From Ianthella basta (taxonomy: Eukaryota > Porifera > Demospongiae > Verongiida > Ianthellidae): a stretch of 64,000 nt of DNA. Below the pieces are notes generated by a model that was not told the origin of the DNA, ran no database searches, and worked only from the letters and a program-made list of their open reading frames with translations. Below are positions 22,126 to 34,711 of this stretch, piece by piece (within the stretch, counting starts at the first letter, position 1; each line of letters starts with the position of its first letter). The stretch spans positions 6,092,806-6,156,805 of the forward strand of contig OZ025875.1 of the NCBI GenBank assembly GCA_964019415.1, in the 5' to 3' direction. The position numbers were made by a program, and so were the translations under genes.

Positions 22126-23430
22126 AATGGTGTATATGTGATTCCAAAGCTCTACACTGTTTGCATACTCTCCTTAAGCTTCAAAGAGGGCAATGGTTCT
22201 TATACAGGTGTGAGTGTGCTTCAATATGTTTACTATTGATCTGGCCCATGTGAATGGAGAAGACTGGGCACAATTTGCATTATGCCTTATGATTGCTGTC
22301 ACGGGTCACTTGGCACTTCATGTGTACGAGATTCCCATATGCATGGGCATACATACGTAGGATGTTTTAGCACTGTTGTAGGTTGTGCCAGCTTGTTGGG
22401 AGACTGAAGGAAGATTAAGTATTAGTGTTAACAATTCTGAGCAAAAGAATCAGTGTCTATATTACTGATGGCTTTCTTGTATGGCTCCACCCATTTCTGA
22501 CTGAGCTTCTGATTCATATAATATCCCAATGAACTTTGCACACATGTATGCTAACATTCCAAATGTGTTTAAAGCAGAAAGTGTAAATGTTATGAAATTC
22601 TTCTAAGTATCTTTACATATGCAGGTCAACTGATTTGTGTACGGTTAGACAAGATTGCTGTAGATTGATGATTGTAGCTGAAATATGCAAACCATTTGGA
22701 TTTGTTATGAATTGATGCATGACATGGTGTATGTGCCAATCTGAATGACATAATACAGTACGTACATAATCTGCCTACTGTGTCGATACAATGAAATTGC
22801 AATCATAAACTATTGTACATTTGCACATGATGAAAGACGTGCACTCACAATGATCTGTTGTTAGTACACACAACAGAGATAATATTGAATGTGAACCCTA
22901 TACATTGTTGCATAATTGAATAAACATAGTAATTGTATGTATTCAATGCCCTCAGTAATACTTGCTAGCACAACTGTATTGATGTGCAGTATTGTGGAGA
23001 TAATGTTATGCTGAACATTATAATAAGGGAAGGTCTTTGAATAGCTTATAACAACAAGAAAGATTTAGTAAATTGACTGACCAATTTAGTAAATCTATGG
23101 TGTGTCCTGTAAATTGACAGCTTTGCGCAGGTCACCATTTTGGTACAAACGGGGCATTCCATATATATCAGTCAGCCTCAGTTAGCTACTGATAAACAAA
23201 TGAGTATGCACGCATACCACTATAGCAACACTGCACATGAGTAGTTAAGGAACAATTGCATAATAAGGAAGAGAGAATATTCATTGGCATGTCTGAGTGG
23301 GACAGCTCCATGTCTGAGAAAGAAATCTATACTATGCTAAATTAATCTGCATACTATTTAATGCTGTGTCATATTGCACAGTTCAGCATACTCAGATCTT
23401 TGCGTCCACTGATTGAATTACGTAATTCTG

Positions 23431-24366
23431 TCAGTACTTGTGGCACTTTACAATCATTGTGTACCGTTGGTTGCAAGTCACAATCTTCTTGGCCTGCTCT
23501 CGCAATGGCTTCAGGTAGGCCATGATGATGATGGGAGTGGGGAGGAGGGAGATGACAGCAGAGCCATAGCTGAGATACACTCCTGGTGCTTCTGAGTTGA
23601 AACTAAATAGGGCTGGAAGGATTTGACCTGCAATATTGATGATGCCTCCCACTGCGAGGAAGAGAGATAACTTGGCCATTGCCTTTCTGTACTGTGTCCC
23701 TTCAGTGACAATGTTCTTCCTGATGTAACAGAGGCAGACAATGGGCACGATGATGCTGAGAATCAGTGGTGTGAGCCCTCCTAGAATGGCCCATGTGGCT
23801 AAAAAGACATAAAAAGCTGGCAGGATAATGGCGCCATCAGTATCATGAAAACAGGCCACACTGTGGACAAACTGTATTTCATAGACATAAGGAAGTAAGA
23901 TGTAAAGGTTTATAGTTATGGGCACAAGCCACAAGATAACAATTGCGACTGCAGCACTCCACCAACTGATGGTCTTCTTGCTAAACCTCACAGTGGCCAA
24001 GATCACAAATGAAAATGCAGCCAGGTTCCACAGTCTTGCCACCACTCCTGTACCAAACATCCATATATACACTCTGCACAGGTACTGTAGTTCACGATGA
24101 TGTGGACTCACTGCTATGAATACAGTAGCAGTGCACAAAATGAGCATCACACTCACTGCCACTAGAAGTCCTGCCAGCAGAAGATTAATGAGGAAGAGGC
24201 GAACTGGTCTGGGAATTGATGTGGCCATCAGGAGTGCTAAGATAGTGAATCCAATCATCACACCGGCCATAACTGTTATCATAGTCAGCAGAATACAGTA
24301 GGCCATGAAGCCAGGACTGTTGAGGGAAGTGTCATTTGCTAGCAAAGTGGTAGAGGAGTTGTCCAT
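23431..24366 (-). CDS. GPCR-9, type III seven-pass receptor
   Basis: Intronless, 311 residues, the near-identical partner of GPCR-3. It starts MDNSSTTLLANDTS, has the SPHHREL first loop, SWWSAAVAIVILW in TM4 and FSKK after TM3, and ends QRYTMIVKCHKY. Differences include HSVACFHDTD in the second loop, where GPCR-3 has HGVACLPDTD; the loop cysteine is kept. Likely functional. Confidence 0.85.
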   Translation of the reverse strand: MDNSSTTLLANDTSLNSPGFMAYCILLTMITVMAGVMIGFTILALLMATSIPRPVRLFLINLLLAGLLVAVSVMLILCTATVFIAVSPHHRELQYLCRVYIWMFGTGVVARLWNLAAFSFVILATVRFSKKTISWWSAAVAIVILWLVPITINLYILLPYVYEIQFVHSVACFHDTDGAIILPAFYVFLATWAILGGLTPLILSIIVPIVCLCYIRKNIVTEGTQYRKAMAKLSLFLAVGGIINIAGQILPALFSFNSEAPGVYLSYGSAVISLLPTPIIIMAYLKPLREQAKKIVTCNQRYTMIVKCHKY

Positions 24367-24457
24367 AGCGATTGATGACTTGTATAAGCTCTGTATAAAC
24401 TTGTTCTTCTAAGCTTGTTCTCCTGTTTTAAGGGACTATTTCATGGAGGGCAATTGT

Positions 24458-25690
24458 TCTTGCACAACTGTGGGTGTGTGCCAGCATACCAGCCTCTCCA
24501 TATATGGAAGAGAACCTTGCAACTGATTTCAGAATGGTTCGCCAAAATGACAAATGAAAAATGGCAAATGGTAAATGGCAAATGGCATGACACCATAGTA
24601 CAGTGTCTTAGTGTGATTGTCCTTAGTGGTGCATGTGAACGAGATGACATGGTGTGACCTAGACCATTTGCTATTTACCATAAAATTTGATACTAAGTCT
24701 TACATTTGCCAATCAGAATATTGCACAGAAGGGTATGTTTTGTGCAGTAGTTACGATATTATCACATTCACCAGTATGAACAACTCTACCTTGCTGTCAG
24801 GTAATGACGCTTCCCTCAACAGCCCTGGCTTCATGGCCTACTGCATTCTGATGGCTGTGGTAACATATGTGGCCAGTCTCTTCATTGGAATCACCTTCTT
24901 ATCACTCCTGATGGCCACCTCAATTCCAAGACCACTCCGCCTCTTCCTCATCAACCTTCTGCTGGCAGGGCTCCTATAGCATGCACAATGCCATTCATCA
25001 GGTCAGTGACTGTGCACATCTGATAGAAATTATATACAGCTGCTGTACCAATGATATGTGCATGCATGAGCACAACTCTTCCATTCAGTCATGTATGTGT
25101 GTGTGAAAATCAATTGAGGTGACATTACTTGTGAATAAATTAATAATTGTAGGCATCATAAATTATTCACGTTGAGCTGATTGTATTCATGAAAAAATTC
25201 TCTTATGATATTTATTGAAAACTAAACTGCCATGTATAGTGTGTGTGTATGTAACTCACCATGTTGTTAGACAGATCATGATCACATCAGTGCATATGAT
25301 AAGCAGGTGTACAGTCAATTTCGGAATGGCTGGCAAAATGACAAATGGCACAAATGGCAAACACACAATGGCAAATGTAAGTACCTGGGTATATCAAAAT
25401 TTATGGCAAAGAGCAAATGGTGTAGGTCATGATCATTGCACAAAGCCATAATATTATAGTGTCCCACTTACCATGTCATTTCATTCACATGCACCACTGA
25501 GTACAATCGCATTAACACATTGTACTATGGTGTCATGCCATTTGCCATTTACCCTTTGCAGTTTTCCATTAATTTTGCCATTAATTTTGGCGAACCATTC
25601 TGAAATCAGTTGTCAGTATAGGTGTTGCAAGGTTCTCTTCCACATGGAGAGGCTGGTATGCTGGCACCCACCCACAGCTGTATAAGAACA
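24458..25690. repeat. Second copy of the inverted-repeat module
   Basis: Offset by 15,230 bases from 9,228-10,460 and almost identical. Its arms are about 24,468-24,650 and 25,458-25,683, with the plus-strand GPCR fragment between them. Confidence 0.85.
24776..24979 (+). pseudogene. Plus-strand GPCR 5' fragment, second copy
   Basis: It codes 67 residues from MNNSTLLSGNDAS to NLLLAGLL, then TAG at 24,977-24,979. It lacks the premature stop seen at 9,690 (SIPRPLRL is readable here) but is cut at the same point in TM2. The truncation therefore predates the 15-kb duplication and the TAA is later. It cannot make a receptor. Confidence 0.85.
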
Positions 25691-25871
25691 AACATACCGC
25701 AAAATACAAACAAGCCCATGCACCACCCTTAAGTACCACTCCTGTGTTCCTTGTGAATTATGGTATTCATGCAAAGCAAAATTGCAGGACATTCCTTGAT
25801 CATCCTGTTCTTGTGCAGTGTCCTAACCATTGCACTTGTGCATGAACACACACGCTGCCACTCAGTAGACA

Positions 25872-25877
<6 letters not shown>

Positions 25878-25935
<58 letters not shown>

Positions 25936-25941
25936 CACACA
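25878..25941. repeat. (CA)n microsatellite
   Basis: Partner of 10,648-10,706, a few units longer. Confidence 0.95.
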
Positions 25942-26303
25942 TGAATGATGGCTCAGGGAATTGCCAGCTAGGAGCTACTGTGCATTAATGATAACGTATC
26001 AATTCAGAGGGGCTCAAAGGTAGAATAAATGCACTTTCAGCAACCATCAGACCGTGTAGCGACATATCAAGTTCAATCAAGTCTCATGCACCTACCAACC
26101 TACACTGCTTACTGCCACTTACTATAATACAGTATGTAATACAGTACATGTATATACAACTATGTGGGCTTTTCTTCCCCCTTCCCCTCCTTTCCCTTAT
26201 ACTGTGTGTGTGTTGGTACTGATCTGCATGAGTGCCTTTTAAAGTAGCCCAAGGTGAAATATATAGGATGTCCATATATGGAGGTTTGTGCATAACATAT
26301 ACA

Positions 26304-26519
26304 CCATACCGTACCATACCCATACCATGCCATACCATACAATACAATACAATACCCATACCATGCCATACAATACAATACAATACCCATACCATGCCAT
26401 ACAATACAATACAATACCCATACCATGCCATACCATACAATACAATACCCATACCTGCCATACAATACAATACAATACAATACAATACATTACAATACAT
26501 TACAATACCCATACCATAC
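26304..26519. repeat. Pentamer satellite ACCAT/ACAAT, second copy
   Basis: Same CCATAC/AATAC pentamers as at 11,069-11,338, but about 50 bases shorter. Confidence 0.95.
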
Positions 26520-26885
26520 CAAATATACAAGTTTTCATATAGCTAGTAAAGGTTCTTAGGGCATGAGAAGTGCAAAAATATGCAGAATAGTGTTGGCATG
26601 AGTGCAATATACTAATGGAAGTATATACAACTTGCTGATATCATGAGTACATACTGTATATTCCATATGTATAATACACTGTGGTGGATATGTGTGTATA
26701 CCACCTGTTATGGTAAAGTGGACAGAACTTTGTCAACATTCAATAACTCAAACACAGAACTGCTAAAGAGTGAGAGGTACAGGGACATGTACGCAGTTGG
26801 TGAAATAGCTGCATGCACACAGGTAAGTCTATTCCTTCTTGATATTTGTGTCTATTGCTTGACTACTGTCAGTGCTTGTGATTCT

Positions 26886-27812
26886 TTACTGTGTAGCAGC
26901 TCTTCTATGCAGCCAACTACAGGCAATAATTTTCTTGGCCTGCTCTTGCACCGGTTTCAGGAAGGCCATGATGATGATGGGACTGAGAAGAAGGGAGACA
27001 ACAACGGAGCCATAGCTGAGGTACACTCCTGGTGCTTCTGAGTTGAAACTCAGTAGGGGTGGAAGGATTTGACCTGCAAAGTTGATGCCACCACCAACCA
27101 CAAGGAAGAGAGAGAGCTTGGCCATTGCCTTTCGGTACTTTGTCCCTTCAGTGACAATGTTCTTTCGTATGTAACAGAGACAGACAATGGGTACAACAAT
27201 GCTGACTGTCAGTGGTGTGAGTCCTCCAAAGATGGCTAGCACGATAAGGAAAGTGTAACGAGCCTGAATGATTATGGCATTTTTGCTATCTGGGAAACAG
27301 GCCACACCGTGGACAAACTGCACTTCATAGACATAAGGAATTAAGGCATAGATGCTTAGAATCATGGGTCCAAGCCACATGATAGGAATGATAACTGCAG
27401 CACAGTGTAAGCTGATGGTCTTCTTGCCAAACCTCAGAATGGCCAAGATTGCAAACGAAAATGCAGCAAGGCTCCACAGTCGTGCTGCCACTCCTGTGGC
27501 ATACACCCACAAGCTCATTCTACATAGGTAAAGTGGTCTGGGGTGAAGTGCACTCTTATTTAGGAAGACAATAGAAGTGACGCCTATCATCACAATACTT
27601 GCTGCCATTTGAAGCCCTGCTATCAGAAGGTTGATGAGGAAGAGACGAACTGGTCTGGGAACTGAGGTGGCCATCAGGAGTGCAAAGATGGTGAATCCAA
27701 TCATCACAGCGGCCACAACTGTTATCATAGTCAGCAGAATACAGTAGGCCATGAAGCCAGAGTTGTTGAGGGAAGTGTCATTTGCTGGCAGAGAGGCAGA
27801 GGAGTTGTCCAT
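26886..27812 (-). CDS. GPCR-10, type II seven-pass receptor
   Basis: Intronless, 308 residues from MDNSSASLPANDTS; the four-codon extension MYTI is disregarded because the other loci start at MDN. It has SALHPRPLYLCRMSLWVY before TM3, LAILRFGKKTISLHC after it, VACFPDSKN in the second loop, IVVPIVCLCYIRKN in TM5 and LSPIIIMAFLKPV in TM7. The tail ends ACSWLHRRAATQ. It is the intact partner of GPCR-4 and retains the arginine-lysine pair (KYRKAMAKL) at the site of the GPCR-4 stop. Likely functional. Confidence 0.85.
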   Translation of the reverse strand: MDNSSASLPANDTSLNNSGFMAYCILLTMITVVAAVMIGFTIFALLMATSVPRPVRLFLINLLIAGLQMAASIVMIGVTSIVFLNKSALHPRPLYLCRMSLWVYATGVAARLWSLAAFSFAILAILRFGKKTISLHCAAVIIPIMWLGPMILSIYALIPYVYEVQFVHGVACFPDSKNAIIIQARYTFLIVLAIFGGLTPLTVSIVVPIVCLCYIRKNIVTEGTKYRKAMAKLSLFLVVGGGINFAGQILPPLLSFNSEAPGVYLSYGSVVVSLLLSPIIIMAFLKPVQEQAKKIIACSWLHRRAATQ

Positions 27813-29042
27813 AATGGTGTACATGTGATTCTGAAGCTCTACACTGTTTGCATACTCTCCTTAAGCTTCAAAGAGGACAGTGGTTCTTATACAGGTGCGA
27901 GTGTGCTTCAATATGTTCAATATCCGGCCCATGTGAATGGAGAAGACTGGACACAATTTGCATTGTGTCTTATGATTGCTGTCACAGGTCACTTGGCACT
28001 TCATGTGTACGAGATTCCCATATGCATGGGCATACATACGTAGGATGTTTTAGCACTGGTGTAGGTTGTGCCAGCTTGTTGGGAGACTGAAGGAAGATTA
28101 AGTACTAGTGTTAACAATTCTGAGCAAAGAATCAATGTATATATTACTGATGGCTTTCTTGTATGGCTCCATCCATTTCTGAATGAGCTTCTGATTCAGA
28201 TAGTATCCCAATGAACTTTGCACACATGTATGCTAACATTTCAAATGTGTTCAAAGCAGAATGTGTCTTTACATATGCAGGTCAACTGATTTGTGTATGC
28301 TTAGACAAGATTGCTGTAGATTGATGATTGTAGCTGAAAGATGCAAACGGTTTGGATTTGTTATGAATTGATGCATGACATGGTGTATATGTGCTAATCT
28401 GAATGCCATAATACAGTACGTACATAATCTGCCTACTGTGTCGATAGAATGAAATTGCAATCTTAAACTATTGTACATTTGCACATGATGAAAGACGTGC
28501 ACTCACAATGATCTGTTGTTAGTACACACAACAAAGATATATTGAATCTGAACCCTATACATAGTTGTGTAATTGAATGAACATAGTAATTGTATTCAGT
28601 GCCCTGGTACGTACTTGCCAGCACATCTGTATTGATGTGCAGTATTGTGAGGCCAGTGTGTTATGCTGAACATTAGACTAAGGGAAGTCTTTGAATAGCT
28701 TATAACAGCAAGAAACATGTCATACAAGTCCATTCACACAAACATCCACCAATTGAAATCAGTCAGCCTCAGCCGATTATTAGCCACTGATAGACAAACG
28801 AGTATGCACACATACTATTATTATAGCAACACTACACATGCATGAGTATATGGAAAGGAACAACTGCTTATAAGTTAGAGAGAATATGCATAGCGCATGT
28901 CTGAGTGGGAGGGCTCCATGTCTGAGAAGGAAACCTATAATTATGCTAAATTAATCTGCATACTATTTAATGCTGTGCCAAATTGCACAGTCCATCATAC
29001 TCCGATCTTTGCGTCCACTGATTGAATTATCTAACTATTCTG

Positions 29043-29984
29043 TCAGTACTTGTGGCACTTTAAAATCATTGTGTACTGTTGGTTGCAAGTCACAATCTTC
29101 TTGGCCTGCTCTCGCAATGGCTTCAGGTATGCCATGATGATGATGGGAGTGGGGAAGAGGGAGATGACAGCAAGGCCATAGCTGAGATACACTCCTGGTG
29201 CTTCTGAGTTCAAACTAATTAGAACTGGAAGGATTAGACCTGCAAAGTTGATGCTGCCCCCCACTATGAGGAAAAGGGAGAGTTTGGCTATTGCCTTTCT
29301 GTACTGTGTCCCTTCTGTGACAACGTTCTTGCTGATATAACAGAGGCACACAATGGGCACGATGATGCTGACAAGGACAGGGGTGAGCCCTCCAAAGATG
29401 GTCCATGTAGCAAAGAAAGCATAACGAGCTTGACGGATAATGGTACTGTTAGTACCAGTAACAGGGAAACAGGCCACACCGTGGACAAACTGGGCTTCAT
29501 AGACGTAAGGAAGTATGACATAGAGGCTTACAATCATGGGCACAAGCCACAGGATTGGAATGATGACTGCAGCACTCCACCAGCTGATGGTCTTCTTGCC
29601 AAACCTCACTATGGCCAGAATTGAGAATGAAAATGCTGCCAGATTCCACAGTCTTGCCACCGCTCCTGTGGCAAAGCCCCACAGGTACACTCTACATAGG
29701 TACAGCGGTAAGGGAGAATGTGTGCTCACTGCTATAAGTACAGCAGCTGTGCAGGCAACTAACAGTGAAATCACTGCCACGAGAAGTCCTGCCAGCAGAA
29801 GGTTGATGAGGAAGAGGCGAACTGGTCTGGGAACTGCAGTGGCCATCAGGAGTGCTAAGATAGTGAGTACAATCAGGGCACCGGCCACAGCTGTTGTCAT
29901 AGCCAACAGTATAGAGTAGGCCATGAAGCCGGGGCTGTTGAGTGAAGTGTCATTACCTGGCAGAGAGGCAGAGGAGTTGTCCAT
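29043..29984 (-). CDS. GPCR-11, type I seven-pass receptor
   Basis: Intronless, 313 residues from MDNSSASLPGNDTS; an in-frame upstream ATG at 30,050 would add 22 residues. It pairs with GPCR-5 and shares the longer second loop (VACFPVTGTNST). TM2 is divergent (LLAGLLVAVISLLVACTAA), whereas other type I genes read VAASLMLMVCTAA, a local difference that may reflect gene conversion. TM5, TM6 and TM7 motifs match type I, and the tail ends NQQYTMILKCHKY. Likely functional. Confidence 0.85.
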   Translation of the reverse strand: MDNSSASLPGNDTSLNSPGFMAYSILLAMTTAVAGALIVLTILALLMATAVPRPVRLFLINLLLAGLLVAVISLLVACTAAVLIAVSTHSPLPLYLCRVYLWGFATGAVARLWNLAAFSFSILAIVRFGKKTISWWSAAVIIPILWLVPMIVSLYVILPYVYEAQFVHGVACFPVTGTNSTIIRQARYAFFATWTIFGGLTPVLVSIIVPIVCLCYISKNVVTEGTQYRKAIAKLSLFLIVGGSINFAGLILPVLISLNSEAPGVYLSYGLAVISLFPTPIIIMAYLKPLREQAKKIVTCNQQYTMILKCHKY

Positions 29985-31548
29985 AATGTTGTACGTGTGA
30001 AGAACGCAACCTCTACACTGTAATTGCATGCTGTCATTCAAAAAGGGCAATGGTTCTTATACTGCAGGTGTGAGTGTGCTTCAATATATGTTTACTATTG
30101 ATCCGTCCCATGTGAATGGAGATGACTGGGCACAATTTGCTTTCGATTGCTGTCACGGGTCATGCACCTGGCACTTCGATCATGTGTATGATGCTGATTG
30201 GACACTGTATCATTCATAATCATTTTCAAACCTATTTGAGTGCATCATATAGGTGTATTGTACACGTCCTGATCATGACTTGGGCAGCACCCGCTATCCT
30301 TTGTAGCCCAATAATTGTTCAAGTGTGGAATTCGAAAGTTCATGAATATGCTCCACCATTCTGATGTACCATAAGTGGATATATAGTGAAGTAATGCAAT
30401 CCATGTGGTGCTATAAGTGATGTTCACCCTTGGCCTTTGTTCTTGGGTGGATATAGCGTATGCACCACATGCACTTTAGTGTGGTATAATTATATTATAA
30501 TGCAATCATAACACTTACAGTACTTTTAATACAATTGTATATCTTACCACACATGCACAGAGATGCCCTTGAGAGGTTGTCTACTGAGTGAACTCAATGA
30601 GTTATTGAATGCATGGCGCCAGCAAAGTACGCTGCACTGATGTGCTCTAACAGAGCTAGAGAGGCAATTTTATAATGCCATGCTGACTGCAGTTCTCTGT
30701 CCATTCATGAACTTAAGTGTGTACATGCATGCACATGTGGCTTGGCAACTAATCAAGACATCAACGCAAATGAAAACAGCTACACTGCACAAAAGTCATC
30801 TAAATCACAACAGGCACACATACATAGAACTTTACTGTACATATGAGGACAAGCAGCTACGCACATGCGGAGAGCCATTTACATATATAATCATGCCTCC
30901 TAAATCTCTTCATCCATTATCCTGATATTGCATCATTGACCATTTTACCAAAGTGCCATATGAATATGATTGTCACAGCCATGAATATGATTATAGCATG
31001 TATATAGGTGGCAAACCTGTATTCAGACCACATTCAACTATGAAACATGTCCGGATACAGGGCTGCTTAGAGATGTTTGGGGCCCAGGGTCTATTACGAA
31101 TTTGGAGGACCCTTGCACATAAGTAGCGTCCCTCACAGTGGCCCCCACTGCTTGCCAACTGCCTTTTGCCTATACCTTACTTGGCAGTCCCATAGACACG
31201 TGACATCTATGTATGCCCTATATACAGTGCAGGACTACTCAGTCAGGCAAATTATATAGCTGTACATGATCAGTAGCATATGGCACCCTAATATTTTGAC
31301 ATTCTAGAATGTGCATAAGGCACTGCTTGTCTCTTTCCACCACTCTTGACCGTACACCTCCGTGCCATGTGGGTGGTATACGTATATACTGCATTGCAGT
31401 TGGTGAGCATAAACCACCAGTGTTCTTAAAGTGGATTACTAGAGCACAATCAAGCAAACGCAGGACTGGGGTTGTGTCACCTGCTTAAGACTGAGAGATA
31501 CAGGGACATGTATAGATGGTAATACAACTATAAGTGAAACTATAAGTA

Positions 31549-32518
31549 TTAAATTTGTGTCAGTTGTTTGCGTACCATCAGTGCTTGTGATGCTTTCCAT
31601 TCTAACAGCTCTTCGATGCAGTATGCCACAAGTGACAATCTTCTTGGCTTAAGGAAGACCAAGATGATGATGGGAGAGGGGAGGAGGGAGATGAAGGCTA
31701 TGCCATAGCCGACATATACTCCTGGTGCTTCTGAATTGAGTGATATTAAGACTGGAAGTATTTGACCTGCAATACCGATGCCACCACCAACCACAAGGAA
31801 GAGGGAGAGCTTGGCCATTGCCTTTCGGTACTTTGTCCCTTCAGTGACAATGTTCTTTCGTATGTAACAGAGACAGACAATGGGTACAACAATGCTGACT
31901 GTCAGTGGTGTGAGTCCTCCAAAGATGGACCACACAGCAAAGAATGTGTAACGAGCCTGAATTATAATGGTGTTATTTCTGTCAGGGAAGCAAGCCACAC
32001 CGTGGACAAACTGCACTTCATAGACATAAGGAAATAAGACATAGATGCTTAGAATCATGGGACCAAGCCACATGATAGGAATGATAACTGCAGCACAGTG
32101 TAAGCTGATGGTCTTCTTGCCAAACTTCACAATGGCCAAGATTGCAAACGAAAATGCAGCAAGGCTCCACAGTCGTGCTGCCACTCCTGTGGCATACACC
32201 CACACGCTCATTCTACATAGGTAAAGTGGTCTGGGGTGAAGTGCACTCATGTTTAGAAATGTTTAGACAATAGAAGTGACGCCTATCATCACAATACTTT
32301 TGGCTTACCGCCATTTGAAGCCCTGCCAGCAGAAGGTTGACGAGGAAGAGGCGAACTGGTCTGGGAACTGAGGTGGCCATCAGGAGTGCAAAGATGATGA
32401 ATCCAATCATCACACAAGCCACAACTGTTGTCATAACCAGCAGTATAGAATAGGCCATGAAGCCAGGGCTGTTGAGGGAAGTGTCATTTGCTGGCAGAGA
32501 GGCAGAGGAGTTGTCCAT
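31549..32518 (-). pseudogene. GPCR-12, type II receptor with three lesions
   Basis: The ATG at 32,518 opens MDNSSASLPANDTS. Three defects are visible. First, the same seven-base insert as GPCR-6 lies near 32,297-32,308. Second, six extra bases near 32,252-32,268 bring an in-frame TAA (relative to the TM3 frame). Third, a 16-base deletion near 31,647, between GGCT repeats, shifts the tail so that it reads FLKPRRLSLVAY. Body sequence from MSALHPRPLYLC to TM7 is otherwise open. It is clearly dead, and older damage is shared with GPCR-6. Confidence 0.9.
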
Positions 32519-33775
32519 AATGGTGTACATGTGATTCCGAAGCTCTACACTGTTTGCATACTCTCCTTAAGCTTCAAAGAGGGCAATGGTTCTTATACAG
32601 GTGCGAGTGTGCTTCAATATGTTTACTATTGATCTGGCCCATGTGAATGGAGAAGACTGGACACAATTTGCATTGTGTCTTATGATTGCTGTCACAGGTC
32701 ACTTGGCACTTCATGTGTACGAGATTCCCGTATGCATGGGCATACATACGTAGGATGTTTTAGCAATGGTGTAGGTTGTGCCAGCTTGTTGGGAGATTGA
32801 AGGAAGATTAAGTATTAGTGTTAACAATTCTGAGCAAAAGAATCAGTGTATATATTACTGATGGCTTTCTTGTATGGCTCCATCCATTTCTGACTGAGCT
32901 TCTGAATCATATAATATCCCAATGAACTTTGCACACATGTATGCTAACATTCCAAATGTGATTAAAGCAGAAAGTGTAAATGTCGTGAAATTCTTTACAA
33001 CTATCTTTACATATGCACGTCAACTGATTTGTGTATGCTTAGACAAGATTACTGTAGATTGATGATTGTAGCTGAAAGATGCAAACGGTTTGGATTTGTT
33101 ATGAATTGATGCATGACATGGTGTATGTGCCAATCTGAATGCCATAATACAGTACATACATAATCTGCCTACTGTGTCGATAGAATGAAATTGCAATCTT
33201 AAACTATTGTACATTTGCACATGATGAAAGACGTGCACTCACAATGATCTGTTGTTAGTACACACAACAGAGATAACAATGAATGTGAACCCTATACATA
33301 GTTGTGTAATTAAACGAACATAGTAATTGTATATTCAATGCCCTGGTACTGCCAGCTCAACTGTATTGATGTGCAGTATTGTGGGGCCAGTGTGTTATGC
33401 TGAACATTAGACTAAGGAAGGTCTTTGAATAGCTTATAACAGTAAGAAACATGTCATACAAATCCATTCACACAAACATCCACCAATTGAAATCAGTCAG
33501 CCTCAGTTAGCCATTCATTAGCCACTGATAGACAAATGAGTATGCACACATACTATTATTATAGCAACACTACACATGAGTATATTGCACATGAAAGAAA
33601 CAACTGCTTATAAGTAAGAGAGAATATGCATAGTGCATGTCTGAGTGGGAGGGCTCCACGTCTGAGAAGGAAACCTATATGCTAAATTAACCTGCATATT
33701 ATTTAATTCTGTGCCATATTGCACAGTTCAACATACTCAGATCTTTGCGTCGACCCACTGATTGCATTAATTCTG

Positions 33776-34711
33776 TCAGTACTTGTGGCACATTCCAATC
33801 ATTGTGTACCATTGGTTGCAAGTCACGATTTTCTTGGCCTGCTCTCGCAATGGCTTCAAGTAGGCCATGATGATGATGGGAGTGGGAAGGAGGGAGATGA
33901 CAGCAAGGCCATAGCTGAGATACACTCCTGGTGCTTCTGAGTTGAAACTCAATAGAGTTGGAAGGATTTGACCTGCAAAGTTGATGCTGCCCCCCACTAC
34001 GAGGAAGAGAGAGAGCTTGGCCATTGCCTTTCTGTACTGTGTCCCTTCAGTGACAATGTTCTTCCTGATGTAACAGAGGCAGACAATGGGCACGATGATG
34101 CTGACAAGGACAGGTGTGAGCCCTCCAAAGATGGTCCATGTAGCTAAGAAAGCATAACGAGCTTGACGGATAATGGTACTGTTAGTATCAGGGAAACAGG
34201 CCACACCGTGGACAAACTGGGCTTCATAGACATAAGGAAGTATGACATAGAGGCTTACAATCATGGGCACAAGCCACAAGATAGGAATGATGACTGCAGC
34301 TGTGCACCAGCTAATGGTCTTCTTGCCGAACCTCACTATGGCCAGAATTGAGAATGAAAATGCTGCCAGACTCGACAGTCTCGCCGCCCCTCCTGTGGCA
34401 AAACCCCACAGGTACACTCTACATAGGTACCGTGGTAAGGGGGAATGTGTGCTCACTGCTATAAGGACAGCAGCAGTGCACACCATAAGCATCAAACTCG
34501 CTGCTACCAGAAGTCCTGCCAGCAGAAGGTTGATGAGGAAAAGGCGAACAAACCTGGGAATTGATGCAGCCATCAGGAGTGCTAAGATAGTGAATACAAT
34601 CAGGGCACTGGCCACAGCTGTTGTCATAGCCAACAGTATAGAGTAGGCCATGAAGCCAGGGCTGTTGAGTGAAGTCTCATTTGCTGACAGAGAAGCAGAG
34701 GAGTTGTCCAT
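33776..34711 (-). CDS. GPCR-13, type I seven-pass receptor
   Basis: Intronless, 311 residues from MDNSSASLSANETS. It has SPLPRYLCRVYLWGF before TM3, then ARLSSLAAFSFSILAIVRF (Ser where the other type I genes have Trp or Asn), VACFPDTNST in loop 2, IIVPIVCLCYIRKN in TM5 and PTPIIIMAYLKPL in TM7. The tail ends NQWYTMIGMCHKY. Partner of GPCR-7. Likely functional. Confidence 0.85.
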   Translation of the reverse strand: MDNSSASLSANETSLNSPGFMAYSILLAMTTAVASALIVFTILALLMAASIPRFVRLFLINLLLAGLLVAASLMLMVCTAAVLIAVSTHSPLPRYLCRVYLWGFATGGAARLSSLAAFSFSILAIVRFGKKTISWCTAAVIIPILWLVPMIVSLYVILPYVYEAQFVHGVACFPDTNSTIIRQARYAFLATWTIFGGLTPVLVSIIVPIVCLCYIRKNIVTEGTQYRKAMAKLSLFLVVGGSINFAGQILPTLLSFNSEAPGVYLSYGLAVISLLPTPIIIMAYLKPLREQAKKIVTCNQWYTMIGMCHKY